From NCBI RefSeq assembly GCF_007828035.1, contig NZ_VITV01000006.1, forward strand, positions 186,001 through 250,000: DNA of 64,000 nucleotides, given 5' to 3'. Positions 18,105 through 25,900 of the stretch are shown piece by piece; the stretch's first letter is position 1; the number at the start of each line of letters is the position of its first letter. The notes under the pieces were generated by a model. That model was given only the letters and a program-made list of their open reading frames with translations, did not search any database and had not been told where the DNA came from. The position numbers and the translations under genes were made by a program. This stretch comes from Nitrospirillum amazonense (GTDB lineage Bacteria; Pseudomonadota; Alphaproteobacteria; Azospirillales; Azospirillaceae).

Positions 18105-18437
18105 ATGCGCTGGTTGCTCGCCCTTCTGCTGCTGTTCACGGCGGTGTTCGACGGCCCGTCCCTGACCGAGATGGCAGGCGGCGCGCCGACGTGCGGCGTC
18201 GTCCAGGAGCATGTGGCCGTGGACGGGGCGCCCGACCCCACCGATGGCCTGCGCCACAGCACCGTGCATTTCCACGCCGGCCAGGGCCCCTGCGGCCATG
18301 TCCATGTGGCCGACGCCGTCGGGCCCGCGCTTATGCCGGGGCCCAGCGTCACGGTGCGCCTTGCGGCCCTGCCGCCGCTGGACCAGCCTTACACCACCCG
18401 CGCCCTGGCCCCGCCGGACCGGCCCCCGGTCGCCTGA
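18105..18437 (+). CDS. Small exported His/Cys-rich protein upstream of metal efflux genes
   Basis: This 110-residue protein begins MRWLLALLLLFTAVFDGPSL, a signal-like hydrophobic N-terminus. The mature part has C30, H36, H51, H55, H57, C63, H65 and H67, with the cluster H-F-H-A-G-Q-G-P-C-G-H-V-H, and then a proline-rich tail. I do not recognise a family. The location 76 bp before a CzcCBA-type operon and the spacing of Cys and His suggest a periplasmic metal-binding or sensing accessory protein; that is inference. The ribosome site is weak. Confidence 0.7.
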   Translation: MRWLLALLLLFTAVFDGPSLTEMAGGAPTCGVVQEHVAVDGAPDPTDGLRHSTVHFHAGQGPCGHVHVADAVGPALMPGPSVTVRLAALPPLDQPYTTRALAPPDRPPVA

Positions 18438-18513
18438 TCGATCCCCGCGCGCTTTCGCGCCCTAGCGCCGCCCCCAGGGGCGGCCCGATCGATCCTGCTT
18501 GTCCGGAGCCTTC

Positions 18514-19755
18514 ATGCGCATCCCGATCCTCGGGCTGGCCACGGCGCTTGCCGTTGGCCTGTCCACATCCATTTGGCCCGCCTGGGCCACACCCCCAAGC
18601 GACACCTCCCTCACCGCCCTGGTCGCCCAGGCGCTGGCCACAAATCCGCGCCTGAAGGCCGCCCAGGCCCGCGCGGCCGCCGCCCAGGGCGACGTCGTGC
18701 AGGCGGGCGTCCTGCCCAATCCGCAGGTCTCGCTGCAGACGGAGAACCTGGCCGGGTCCGGCCCCTATCGCGGCACCCGCGCCATGGAAACGACCGTAGG
18801 CCTGAACCAGCTGGTGGAGCTGGGCGGCAAGCGCGGCAACCGCCAGGCGGTGGCCACGGCGGCCGAAAACCGCGCCCGCTTGGATGCCGACATCGTGCGC
18901 CTGGACCTGGTCCGTGAGGTGCGCGTGGCCCATGCCGCCCTGCTGGCCGCCACCGCCCGCCGCGCCATCGTGGAGGAACAGCGCGGCCTGGCGGCGGAAA
19001 CCGCCCGCGCGGTCGCCGCCCGGGTGCGGTCCGGCCACGACAGCGCCATCCAGGAGGACCGCGCCGCCACCGACCTGCGCCAGGCGGAGATCGAGGCGGC
19101 CCGCGCCGTGCGTGATGAGACCGCCGCCCGCCGCAGCCTGGAACTGCTGGTGGGCGGCCCGGTGCCGCCGCTGGATCCGGCCGCCCTGCGCGACTTGGGC
19201 GCCGCCCTGCCCGCTGCTGCCGGCGGGACCACCCCCGACGTGGCCCGCTGGCGGGCGGAGGTGGGCCGCACCCGCGCCGCCATCGCCGTGGAGCGGGCGC
19301 GGGCCGTGCCCGATGTGACCGTGGGCGCCGGCGTGCGCCGCTTCAACGACGGGCGCGACACCGCCCTGGTGCTGGGCGTCACCATCCCCATCCCCGCCTT
19401 CGACACCAACCGGGGCGGCATCCATCGCGCCTATCAGGAGAGCACCGAGGCGGAGATGGAATTGGACCGCGCCACCCGCGACCAGGACACCGCCCTGGCC
19501 ATCGCCCGCGATCGCGTGGCGGTGGCCCGGACGGAGGCCGAGACACTGGCCGGACAGGTCGTCCCCGGGGCGGAACAGGCCGCCGCCGCGACCCGTGAAG
19601 GCTACCGCCAGGGCAAGTTCCCCTACCTGGATGTGCTGGACGCCCAGCGCACCCTGCTGGCCGCCCGCCTGACCCTGGTCGCCGCCTATCAGGACTATCA
19701 CCAGAGCCGCGCCGACCTGGACCGGCTGACCGGCGCCGAGGAGGCCCAGCCATGA
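18514..19755 (+). CDS. czcC: CzcC-like outer-membrane channel of a metal efflux pump
   Basis: ATG 18514 follows CGGAG, and the signal peptide MRIPILGLATALAVGLSTSI runs to WPAWA; 413 residues. The two-fold repeated TolC-type alpha-helical pattern is visible, with long Ala/Arg/Glu-rich helices (ALATNPRLKAAQARAAAAQG; GKFPYLDVLDAQRTLLAARL near the C-terminus). It would form the outer-membrane exit duct of the RND complex with the next two proteins. Its stop overlaps the start of the membrane-fusion gene by four bases (ATGA), which indicates translational coupling. Confidence 0.85.
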   Translation: MRIPILGLATALAVGLSTSIWPAWATPPSDTSLTALVAQALATNPRLKAAQARAAAAQGDVVQAGVLPNPQVSLQTENLAGSGPYRGTRAMETTVGLNQLVELGGKRGNRQAVATAAENRARLDADIVRLDLVREVRVAHAALLAATARRAIVEEQRGLAAETARAVAARVRSGHDSAIQEDRAATDLRQAEIEAARAVRDETAARRSLELLVGGPVPPLDPAALRDLGAALPAAAGGTTPDVARWRAEVGRTRAAIAVERARAVPDVTVGAGVRRFNDGRDTALVLGVTIPIPAFDTNRGGIHRAYQESTEAEMELDRATRDQDTALAIARDRVAVARTEAETLAGQVVPGAEQAAAATREGYRQGKFPYLDVLDAQRTLLAARLTLVAAYQDYHQSRADLDRLTGAEEAQP

Positions 19756-20924
19756 CCCGTATCTCCACGCAGACCCTGGCACGCCTGGGCGCCGGTGCGC
19801 TGGCCCTGGGCGGGCTGGCCATCTGGATCGCCACCGGCGAGGCGCCCAAAGGTCAGGAACCCGCCGCCCATGAGGCGCATGACGACGGGCTGGTGCGCCT
19901 GACGGCGGAGCAAGCCAAGGCCGCCGGCATCACCACCGCCATCGCCGGCCCCGGCCGCCTGGTCCGCCAGGTGCGCGTCACCGCCACGGTGACGGCCGAC
20001 CAGGACCACATCGTCCATATCGCCCCCCGCATCGCCGGCGTGGTGGCGGAGGCGCGCAAGAAGCTGGGCGACGCCGTCGCGGCCGGCGAAGTTCTGGCCC
20101 TGATCGACAGCACGGAGGTCGCGGACGCCCGCGCCGAGTACCTGGCGGCACGGGAAAACGAAGAGCTGGCCCGTACCACGGCGGCGCGAGAGGAGGCGCT
20201 GTGGCGCCAGCGCATCTCGCCCGAGCGCGATTACCTCCAGGCCAAGGCGGCGGCGGCGGAAGCCGGGATCCGCACCGGCCGCGCCCGCCACAGCCTGCAA
20301 GCCTTGGGGCTGGATGAAACCAGCGAGAGGTCCAAGGGCGCCAACCTGCAGCGGCTGGACCTGCGCAGTCCCATCGCCGGGCACGTCATCGCCCGGGGCG
20401 CCACCCGGGGCGACCGCCTGGCGGCCGACGCCGACGCCTATGTCGTGGCCGACCTGGCCAGCCTGTCCCTGACCTTCCCCGTCTATGCCCGCGACCTGCC
20501 CTTCGTGGCGGTGGGCAAGGAACTGGATGTCAGCGGCGCGGATGGCCGCACGGTCACCGCCCGCGTCACCCATGTCGGTCCCGTTCTGGATCCGGCCACC
20601 GGCGCCGCCCCCGTGGTGGCGACCCTGGAAAACCCGGACGGATCCTGGCGGCCCGGCGACTTCGCCACCGGCACGCTGGCGGCGGACGCGCAAGCAGCCG
20701 CCCTGCTGGTGCCGGAGGACGCGGTGGTGACGCTGGAGGGCCGGACCCAGGTGTTCGTGCCGGTCCCCGGCGGCTATGAACGGCGCCCGGTCACCCTGGG
20801 ACGCGGCGATGGCACCCGCGTGGAAGTGCTGACCGGCCTTAAGCCCGGCGACAGTGTCGCCGCCGGCAACGCCTTCATCCTGAAGGCGGAGGCCGGCAAG
20901 GGCGACGCCGGCCATGACGAGTGA
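19752..20924 (+). CDS. czcB: CzcB-like membrane-fusion protein of a metal efflux pump
   Basis: This 390-residue protein has an N-terminal anchor (LGAGALALGGLAIWIATG) followed by a barrel-sandwich hybrid domain (VRVTATVTADQDHIVHIAPR), a helical hairpin with about 60 coiled-coil residues (DARAEYLAARENEELARTTA) and beta-barrel domains (DLPFVAVGKELDVSG). A short His stretch (H37, H40 and nearby) follows the anchor, but there is no extended metal-binding tail. It would bridge the inner-membrane RND pump and the outer-membrane channel. It is coupled to czcC by an ATGA overlap and separated from czcA by 170 bp containing a palindrome. Confidence 0.85.
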   Translation: MTRISTQTLARLGAGALALGGLAIWIATGEAPKGQEPAAHEAHDDGLVRLTAEQAKAAGITTAIAGPGRLVRQVRVTATVTADQDHIVHIAPRIAGVVAEARKKLGDAVAAGEVLALIDSTEVADARAEYLAARENEELARTTAAREEALWRQRISPERDYLQAKAAAAEAGIRTGRARHSLQALGLDETSERSKGANLQRLDLRSPIAGHVIARGATRGDRLAADADAYVVADLASLSLTFPVYARDLPFVAVGKELDVSGADGRTVTARVTHVGPVLDPATGAAPVVATLENPDGSWRPGDFATGTLAADAQAAALLVPEDAVVTLEGRTQVFVPVPGGYERRPVTLGRGDGTRVEVLTGLKPGDSVAAGNAFILKAEAGKGDAGHDE

Positions 20925-20929
20925 ACCCT

Positions 20930-20945
20930 GCGGCATGCATGCCGC
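20930..20945. promoter_or_regulatory. Perfect 16-bp palindrome between czcB and czcA
   Basis: GCGGCATGCATGCCGC lies five bases after the czcB stop codon. It can be a hairpin that stabilises or processes the czcCB message, or a regulator site for an internal czcA promoter. Confidence 0.45.
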
Positions 20946-21094
20946 TGTAGGACGCGACTGCATCCGCCGCAGCATTCCGGGAAGCGCAGTGGACCGGAAT
21001 GCGAGGAAAGCCAAGTCGCCGGATGGCGACGCCCGGCGCCTGAGGGGGCGGCTGACCGGCCACGGTCGGACGCCGCACATATAAAGGACGATCC

Positions 21095-24000
21095 ATGCTT
21101 GAACGCATCCTCACCCTTTCCGTGCGCCACCGCTGGATGGTGGTGGCGCTGGCCCTGCTGACGATGGCCGTGGGCGGCTGGACGGCCCTGCGCTTGCCCA
21201 TCGACGCCGTGCCCGACATCACCAACAAGCAGGTGCAGATCAACACCACCGCCCCGGCCCTGTCGCCGGTGGAGGTGGAGAAGCAGGTGACCTTCCCCAT
21301 CGAGACGGCGCTGGCCGGCATCCCAGGGTTGGAGGGCACCCGCTCGCTGTCGCGCAACGGCTTCTCCCAGGTCACCGCCCTGTTCGCCGAGAACGTGGAC
21401 ATCTACTTCGCCCGCCAACAGGTCGGTGAACGCCTGGGCGAGGCGAAGGCCGCCTTGCCCGAGGGGGCGGAGCCCCACATGGGGGCGCTGTCCACGGGCC
21501 TGGGCGAGGTCGCCATGTGGACCGTGTCCCTGGCCCCCTTCGACCCCGCCAAGGTCACGCCGGGCGCCGCCGGCTGGCAGGCCGACGGCAGCTACCGCAC
21601 GCCGGAGGGCGAGGTGCTGACCACGGAGGCGCAACGGGCGACCTATTTGCGCACGGTGCAGGATTGGATCATCCGGCCGCAGGTGAAGGGCGTGCCCGGC
21701 ATCGCCGGGGTGGACGCCATCGGCGGATACGTGAAGCAGTACCAGGTGGCGCCCGATCCGCAGCGGCTGGCCGCCCGGGGCCTGACCCTGGCGGACGTCG
21801 TGCAGGCGCTGGAGCGCAACAACACCAGCGCCGGCGCGGGCTATCTGGAACGGCGGGAGGAGGCCTACGTGGTGCGGGCCGATGGCCGCTTGCGCGACAG
21901 GGAGGACATCGCCGCCGTGCCCGTCGCGACCCGTGACGGCACCCCCGTCCTGCTGCGCGACGTGGCCACCGTGACCCTGGGTCATGAACTGCGCAGCGGC
22001 AGTGCCAGCGAGAACGGGCGGGAGGTGGTGGTGGGCACCGCCCTGATGCGGATGGGTGGCAACAGCCGCACGGCGGCCGCGGCCGTGACGGCCAAGCTGG
22101 CCGACGTCGCCCGCACCTTGCCCCCCGACATCAGGGCGGAGGTGGTGCTGAACCGCACCAAACTGGTGGACGCCACCATCCACACCGTGGGCAAAAACCT
22201 GGCGGAGGGAGCCCTGCTGGTGATCGTGGTGCTGTTCGCCCTGCTGGGCAATATCCGCGCCGCCCTGATCACCGCCGCCATCATCCCCGTGACCATGCTG
22301 CTGACGGCCATGGGCATGGTGCAGGCCGGCATCAGCGCCAACCTGATGAGCCTGGGCGCACTGGACTTCGGCCTGATCGTCGACGGCGCCGTCATCATCG
22401 CGGAGAACTGCCTGCGCCGCCTGGGACATCGCCAGCATGCCCTGGGCCGCCCCCTGGCGACGCCGGAACGGCTGGCGGAGGTGGTGGCCGCCTCGACGGA
22501 GATGATCCGCCCGTCGGTCTACGGCCAGGCCATCATCATCCTGGTCTATGTGCCGCTGCTGACCTTCACCGGGGTGGAGGGCAAGATGTTCCAGCCCATG
22601 GCCCTGACGGTCATCACCGCCCTGGTGGCCGCCTTCGTCCTGTCCCTGACCCTGGTGCCGGCGCTGATCGCCCTGGCCATCACCGGGCCGGTCAATGAGA
22701 CAGAGAACCGCGTGGTCGCGCGGGCCAAGGGCTGGTACGCGCCGATCCTGGAAAGGGCATTGGCGGCACCCTTGCCCTGGATCTTCGGTGCCGCCTGCCT
22801 GTTCCTGGTCAGCGTGGGCCTGTTCACCCGCATGGGGCAGGAATTCATCCCCACGCTGGATGAGCAGGACATCGCCGTGCAGGCGGTGCGCATCCCAAGT
22901 ACCTCGCTGTCCCAATCCACCGCCATGCAGATGGAGGTGGAGCGCGCGGTGAGCGCCATGCCGGAGGTGGCCTTCGTCTTCTCCAAGACGGGCACGGCGG
23001 AGATGGCGGCGGATCCCATGCCGCCCAACGCCTCCGACACCTTCATCATCCTGAAGCCGCGCGCGCAATGGCCCGACCCGGCCCTGCCCAAGGCCGAGCT
23101 GGTGGCCCGTGTCGAGGCGGCGCTGGGCCATTTGCCCGGCAACGCCTATGAGTTCACCCAGCCCATCCAGATGCGCTTCAATGAGCTGATCTCCGGGGTG
23201 CGCAGCGACGTGGCGGTGAAGCTGTACGGCGATGACTTCGAGGCCCTGCGGGCATCGGCCAACCGCATCGCCGGCGTGCTGCAGGGCATTGCCGGCGCGG
23301 CCGATGTGCGGGTGGACCAGGCGGCGGGCTTGCCCACCCTGGACATCCGTATCGACCGCCAGACCGCCGCCCGCTTTGGCCTCAGTGCCCAGGACGTGCA
23401 GGACGTCGTGGCCATGGCGGTGGGCGGGCGGGCCGCCGGGCAGGTGTTCGAGGGCGACCGCCGCTTCGACGTCACCGTGCGGTTGGCCGACGCCTTGCGC
23501 AACGACCTGGACACCTTGCGCGCCCTGCCGGTGCCCTTGCCCGGCCAGGGCAAGGAGGGCCCGCGCTTCGTACCGCTGGGCACCGTCGCCAGCTTCACCT
23601 TGGCGGAAGGGCCCAACCAGATCGGGCGGGAGGACGGCAAGCGGCGCATTGTCATCCAGGCCAATGTGCGCGGCCGGGATATCGGCAGCTTCGTTACCGA
23701 GGCGCAGGCGCGGCTGGCCACGGTGTCTCTGCCGCCCGGTTATTGGGTGGCATGGGGCGGGCAGTTCGAGAATCTGGCGGCGGCGCGCGACCGGCTGGCG
23801 GTGGTGGTGCCGGCCTGCTTCGTCGCCATCTTCCTGCTGCTCTATGGCGCCTTGGGCTCGGCCCGAGATGCAGGGCTGGTGTTCAGCGGCGTGCCGCTGG
23901 CCCTGACCGGCGGCATCGCGGCCCTGTGGCTGCGCGGCATGCCCTTCTCCATCTCCGCCGCCGTGGGCTTCATCGCCCTGTCCGGCATCGCGGTGCTGAA

Positions 24001-24316
24001 CGGCCTGGTCATGGTGTCCTTCATCCGCCAGGCCATCGCCGTCGGCGACGATCCCCTGGCCGCCATCCGCGACGGAGCGCTGACCCGCCTGCGGCCGGTG
24101 CTGATGACGGCGCTGGTGGCCTCGCTGGGGTTCGTACCCATGGCCCTGGCCACCGGCCCGGGGGCGGAGGTGCAGCGGCCGCTGGCCACCGTCGTCATCG
24201 GCGGCCTGATCAGCGCCACGGCGCTGACCCTGGTCGTCCTGCCGGCCCTCTACCGCCGCTTCGCCGTGCCCCGTGAGCTGGCAACGGTGACGGCGGTTCC
24301 GACGCTGGCGGAGTAA
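21095..24316 (+). CDS. czcA: CzcA-like heavy-metal RND efflux transporter
   Basis: This 1073-residue inner-membrane pump starts behind AAAGGACG. It has the usual 12 membrane segments with two large periplasmic loops. The transmembrane-4 signature is D424-F-G-x3-D-G-A-x3-A-E-N, the HME pattern for divalent cations (cobalt, zinc, cadmium or nickel) rather than the copper/silver pattern, with Ala in place of the usual Val. LPIDAVPDITNKQVQINT and GNSRTAAAAV also fit CzcA. Proton influx would drive export of metal through CzcB and CzcC. The 170-bp gap before it may allow independent expression. Which metal is moved cannot be read from sequence. Confidence 0.92.
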   Translation: MLERILTLSVRHRWMVVALALLTMAVGGWTALRLPIDAVPDITNKQVQINTTAPALSPVEVEKQVTFPIETALAGIPGLEGTRSLSRNGFSQVTALFAENVDIYFARQQVGERLGEAKAALPEGAEPHMGALSTGLGEVAMWTVSLAPFDPAKVTPGAAGWQADGSYRTPEGEVLTTEAQRATYLRTVQDWIIRPQVKGVPGIAGVDAIGGYVKQYQVAPDPQRLAARGLTLADVVQALERNNTSAGAGYLERREEAYVVRADGRLRDREDIAAVPVATRDGTPVLLRDVATVTLGHELRSGSASENGREVVVGTALMRMGGNSRTAAAAVTAKLADVARTLPPDIRAEVVLNRTKLVDATIHTVGKNLAEGALLVIVVLFALLGNIRAALITAAIIPVTMLLTAMGMVQAGISANLMSLGALDFGLIVDGAVIIAENCLRRLGHRQHALGRPLATPERLAEVVAASTEMIRPSVYGQAIIILVYVPLLTFTGVEGKMFQPMALTVITALVAAFVLSLTLVPALIALAITGPVNETENRVVARAKGWYAPILERALAAPLPWIFGAACLFLVSVGLFTRMGQEFIPTLDEQDIAVQAVRIPSTSLSQSTAMQMEVERAVSAMPEVAFVFSKTGTAEMAADPMPPNASDTFIILKPRAQWPDPALPKAELVARVEAALGHLPGNAYEFTQPIQMRFNELISGVRSDVAVKLYGDDFEALRASANRIAGVLQGIAGAADVRVDQAAGLPTLDIRIDRQTAARFGLSAQDVQDVVAMAVGGRAAGQVFEGDRRFDVTVRLADALRNDLDTLRALPVPLPGQGKEGPRFVPLGTVASFTLAEGPNQIGREDGKRRIVIQANVRGRDIGSFVTEAQARLATVSLPPGYWVAWGGQFENLAAARDRLAVVVPACFVAIFLLLYGALGSARDAGLVFSGVPLALTGGIAALWLRGMPFSISAAVGFIALSGIAVLNGLVMVSFIRQAIAVGDDPLAAIRDGALTRLRPVLMTALVASLGFVPMALATGPGAEVQRPLATVVIGGLISATALTLVVLPALYRRFAVPRELATVTAVPTLAE

Positions 24317-24375
24317 GGGAACCGGGCGTCCCATCCGGCGGTTTCCTGGGGTCTAACGCCGTAGGAGATCGCCGG

Positions 24376-25188
24376 ATGGCGCCGCGTTCATTCTGGAAGG
24401 GCTATCTCAAACTGTCCCTGGTCACCTGCCAGGTGGCCATGACGCCGGCCACGTCGGAGAACGAGAAGGTCCGCTTCCACACCCTGAACCGCGAGACGGG
24501 CAACCGGGTCGTCAGCCATTATGTCGACGCCGTCACCGGCAAGCCGGTGGACGAGGACGATGAGGCCAAGGGCTACCCCAGGGGCGAGGACGATTACCTG
24601 ATCCTGGAGGATGACGAACTGGACGCGGTGGCGCTGGAAAGCACCCGCACCATCGACATCGAGATGTTCGTGCCCCGCGATAGCATCGAGTGGATTTGGT
24701 ACGACACCCCCCACTACCTGACGCCCAGCGATCCGGTTGGGGAGGAGGCGTTCTCCGTCATCCGCGAGGCCATGGCCGCCACCGGCAGGGTCGGCATCTC
24801 CCGCCTGGTGATGTACCGCCGGGAGCGGGCCGTGATGCTGGAGCCGCAAGGCAAGGGCATCATCGTCTGGACCCTGCGCTACGGCGATGAGGTGCGCGAT
24901 GCGGACGCCTATTTCGGCGGCATCCGCGAGGAGAAGCCCGAGCCAAAGCTCATGTCCCTGGTGAAGACCCTGATCGAGGAGCGCACACGGCCGTGGGACC
25001 CTTCGCTGGTGGATGACCCCGTGCAGGATCGCCTGCTGGACCTGATCGCCGCCAAGAAGAAGGGCCGCAGACGCCCGGCCAAAGCCAAGGCGCCGGAGGC
25101 CGATACGCCCAGCAACGTCATCAACATCATGGATGCGCTGAAGAAAAGCCTGGCCGCCGAGGGCAAGGGCGCGCCCAAGCGACGCTAG
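24376..25188 (+). CDS. ku: Ku domain protein, first copy (non-homologous end joining)
   Basis: This 270-residue protein shows the bacterial Ku core: MAPRSFWKGYLKLSLVTCQV, KVRFHTLNRETGNRVVSHYV, then KGYPRGEDDYLILEDDELD and FVPRDSIEWIWYDTPHYL. Ku dimers ring broken DNA ends and recruit LigD. A basic C-terminal extension (KKKGRRRPAKAKAP) follows the core, ending PKRR. TAGGAGA precedes the start. The gene stands alone on the plus strand, facing the ku-ligD pair across a GST gene, and is a paralogue of the Ku at 28475-29359. Confidence 0.92.
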   Translation: MAPRSFWKGYLKLSLVTCQVAMTPATSENEKVRFHTLNRETGNRVVSHYVDAVTGKPVDEDDEAKGYPRGEDDYLILEDDELDAVALESTRTIDIEMFVPRDSIEWIWYDTPHYLTPSDPVGEEAFSVIREAMAATGRVGISRLVMYRRERAVMLEPQGKGIIVWTLRYGDEVRDADAYFGGIREEKPEPKLMSLVKTLIEERTRPWDPSLVDDPVQDRLLDLIAAKKKGRRRPAKAKAPEADTPSNVINIMDALKKSLAAEGKGAPKRR

Positions 25189-25198
25189 GCCGACCCGC

Positions 25199-25813
25199 TC
25201 AGGCGTACGGCACGGCCTGGAATTCGGGCAGGGCCTCCGCACGATCCGACAGGCGGACCAAACCGGGATGCTTGGCCGGGTCGATCAGGCCGGGAGCCAT
25301 GTTCTGGGCGAAATACCAGGCGACGGCGGTGGTGATGTCGGCCTGGTTGGGACGGTCGCCGCCCATCCAGGCGCCGCCGTCCCCCACCTCGCGCTCCAGC
25401 AGGTCGAACGCGGTGATGGCCTGGGCGCGCACCCGCTCCAGCCAGGGTTGGTGCTGCTTGTCCTCGGGGCGCAGTTCCAGCTCATAGACCACCTGCACGG
25501 TCTTCTCGCATGCCACCAGCGCCAGGCCGATAAGGCGCTGGGCCCGGATGAAGGCGGCCGGGTCGGCGGGCATAAGGTGCTTGTCCGCCGGCACCAGGCG
25601 CTCCAGCGCGTCCAGGATCAGGGTGCTGTCCACGAGCACCGTGCCGTCGTCCAGCACCAGGGTCGGCGCCTTCACCACCGGGTTGATGGCGGCGAAGGTG
25701 TCATAATGGCGGAAGACGGACACGCGCTCATGCTCGAAGGGCAGGCCCATGGCCACCAGCGAGATCCCGACGCGGCGGACATAAGGTGAATCCGGCATTC
25801 CGATCAAGCGCAT
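25199..25813 (-). CDS. Glutathione S-transferase family protein
   Basis: The start ATG 25811-25813 follows CAGGAGG, giving 204 residues. The N-terminal thioredoxin-like domain reads MRLIGMPDSPYVRRVGISLV, with a serine in SPYVRRV as likely glutathione-activating residue, then K-A-P-T-L-V-L-D-D and L-V-D-S-T-L-I. The C-terminal all-helical domain follows from about residue 85. The function is probably detoxification or thiol exchange, with unknown substrate. It lies between the two end-joining loci and is followed on the opposite strand by the end of the first Ku gene. Confidence 0.85.
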   Translation of the reverse strand: MRLIGMPDSPYVRRVGISLVAMGLPFEHERVSVFRHYDTFAAINPVVKAPTLVLDDGTVLVDSTLILDALERLVPADKHLMPADPAAFIRAQRLIGLALVACEKTVQVVYELELRPEDKQHQPWLERVRAQAITAFDLLEREVGDGGAWMGGDRPNQADITTAVAWYFAQNMAPGLIDPAKHPGLVRLSDRAEALPEFQAVPYA

Positions 25814-25900
25814 GGGGGGGCCTCCTGGGCCTTTGGGGAGCTGTTGGGGGCGCATTCTGCCTGAAACCGGGCGCCGCGCCAGCGCCTTGATCCGGCGCCC

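Noticed and set aside
20774-24334. Minus-strand open frame of 1186 codons opposite czcA
   Set aside because: Composition is low-complexity His/Gly/Gln; the plus-strand CzcA has full family motifs.
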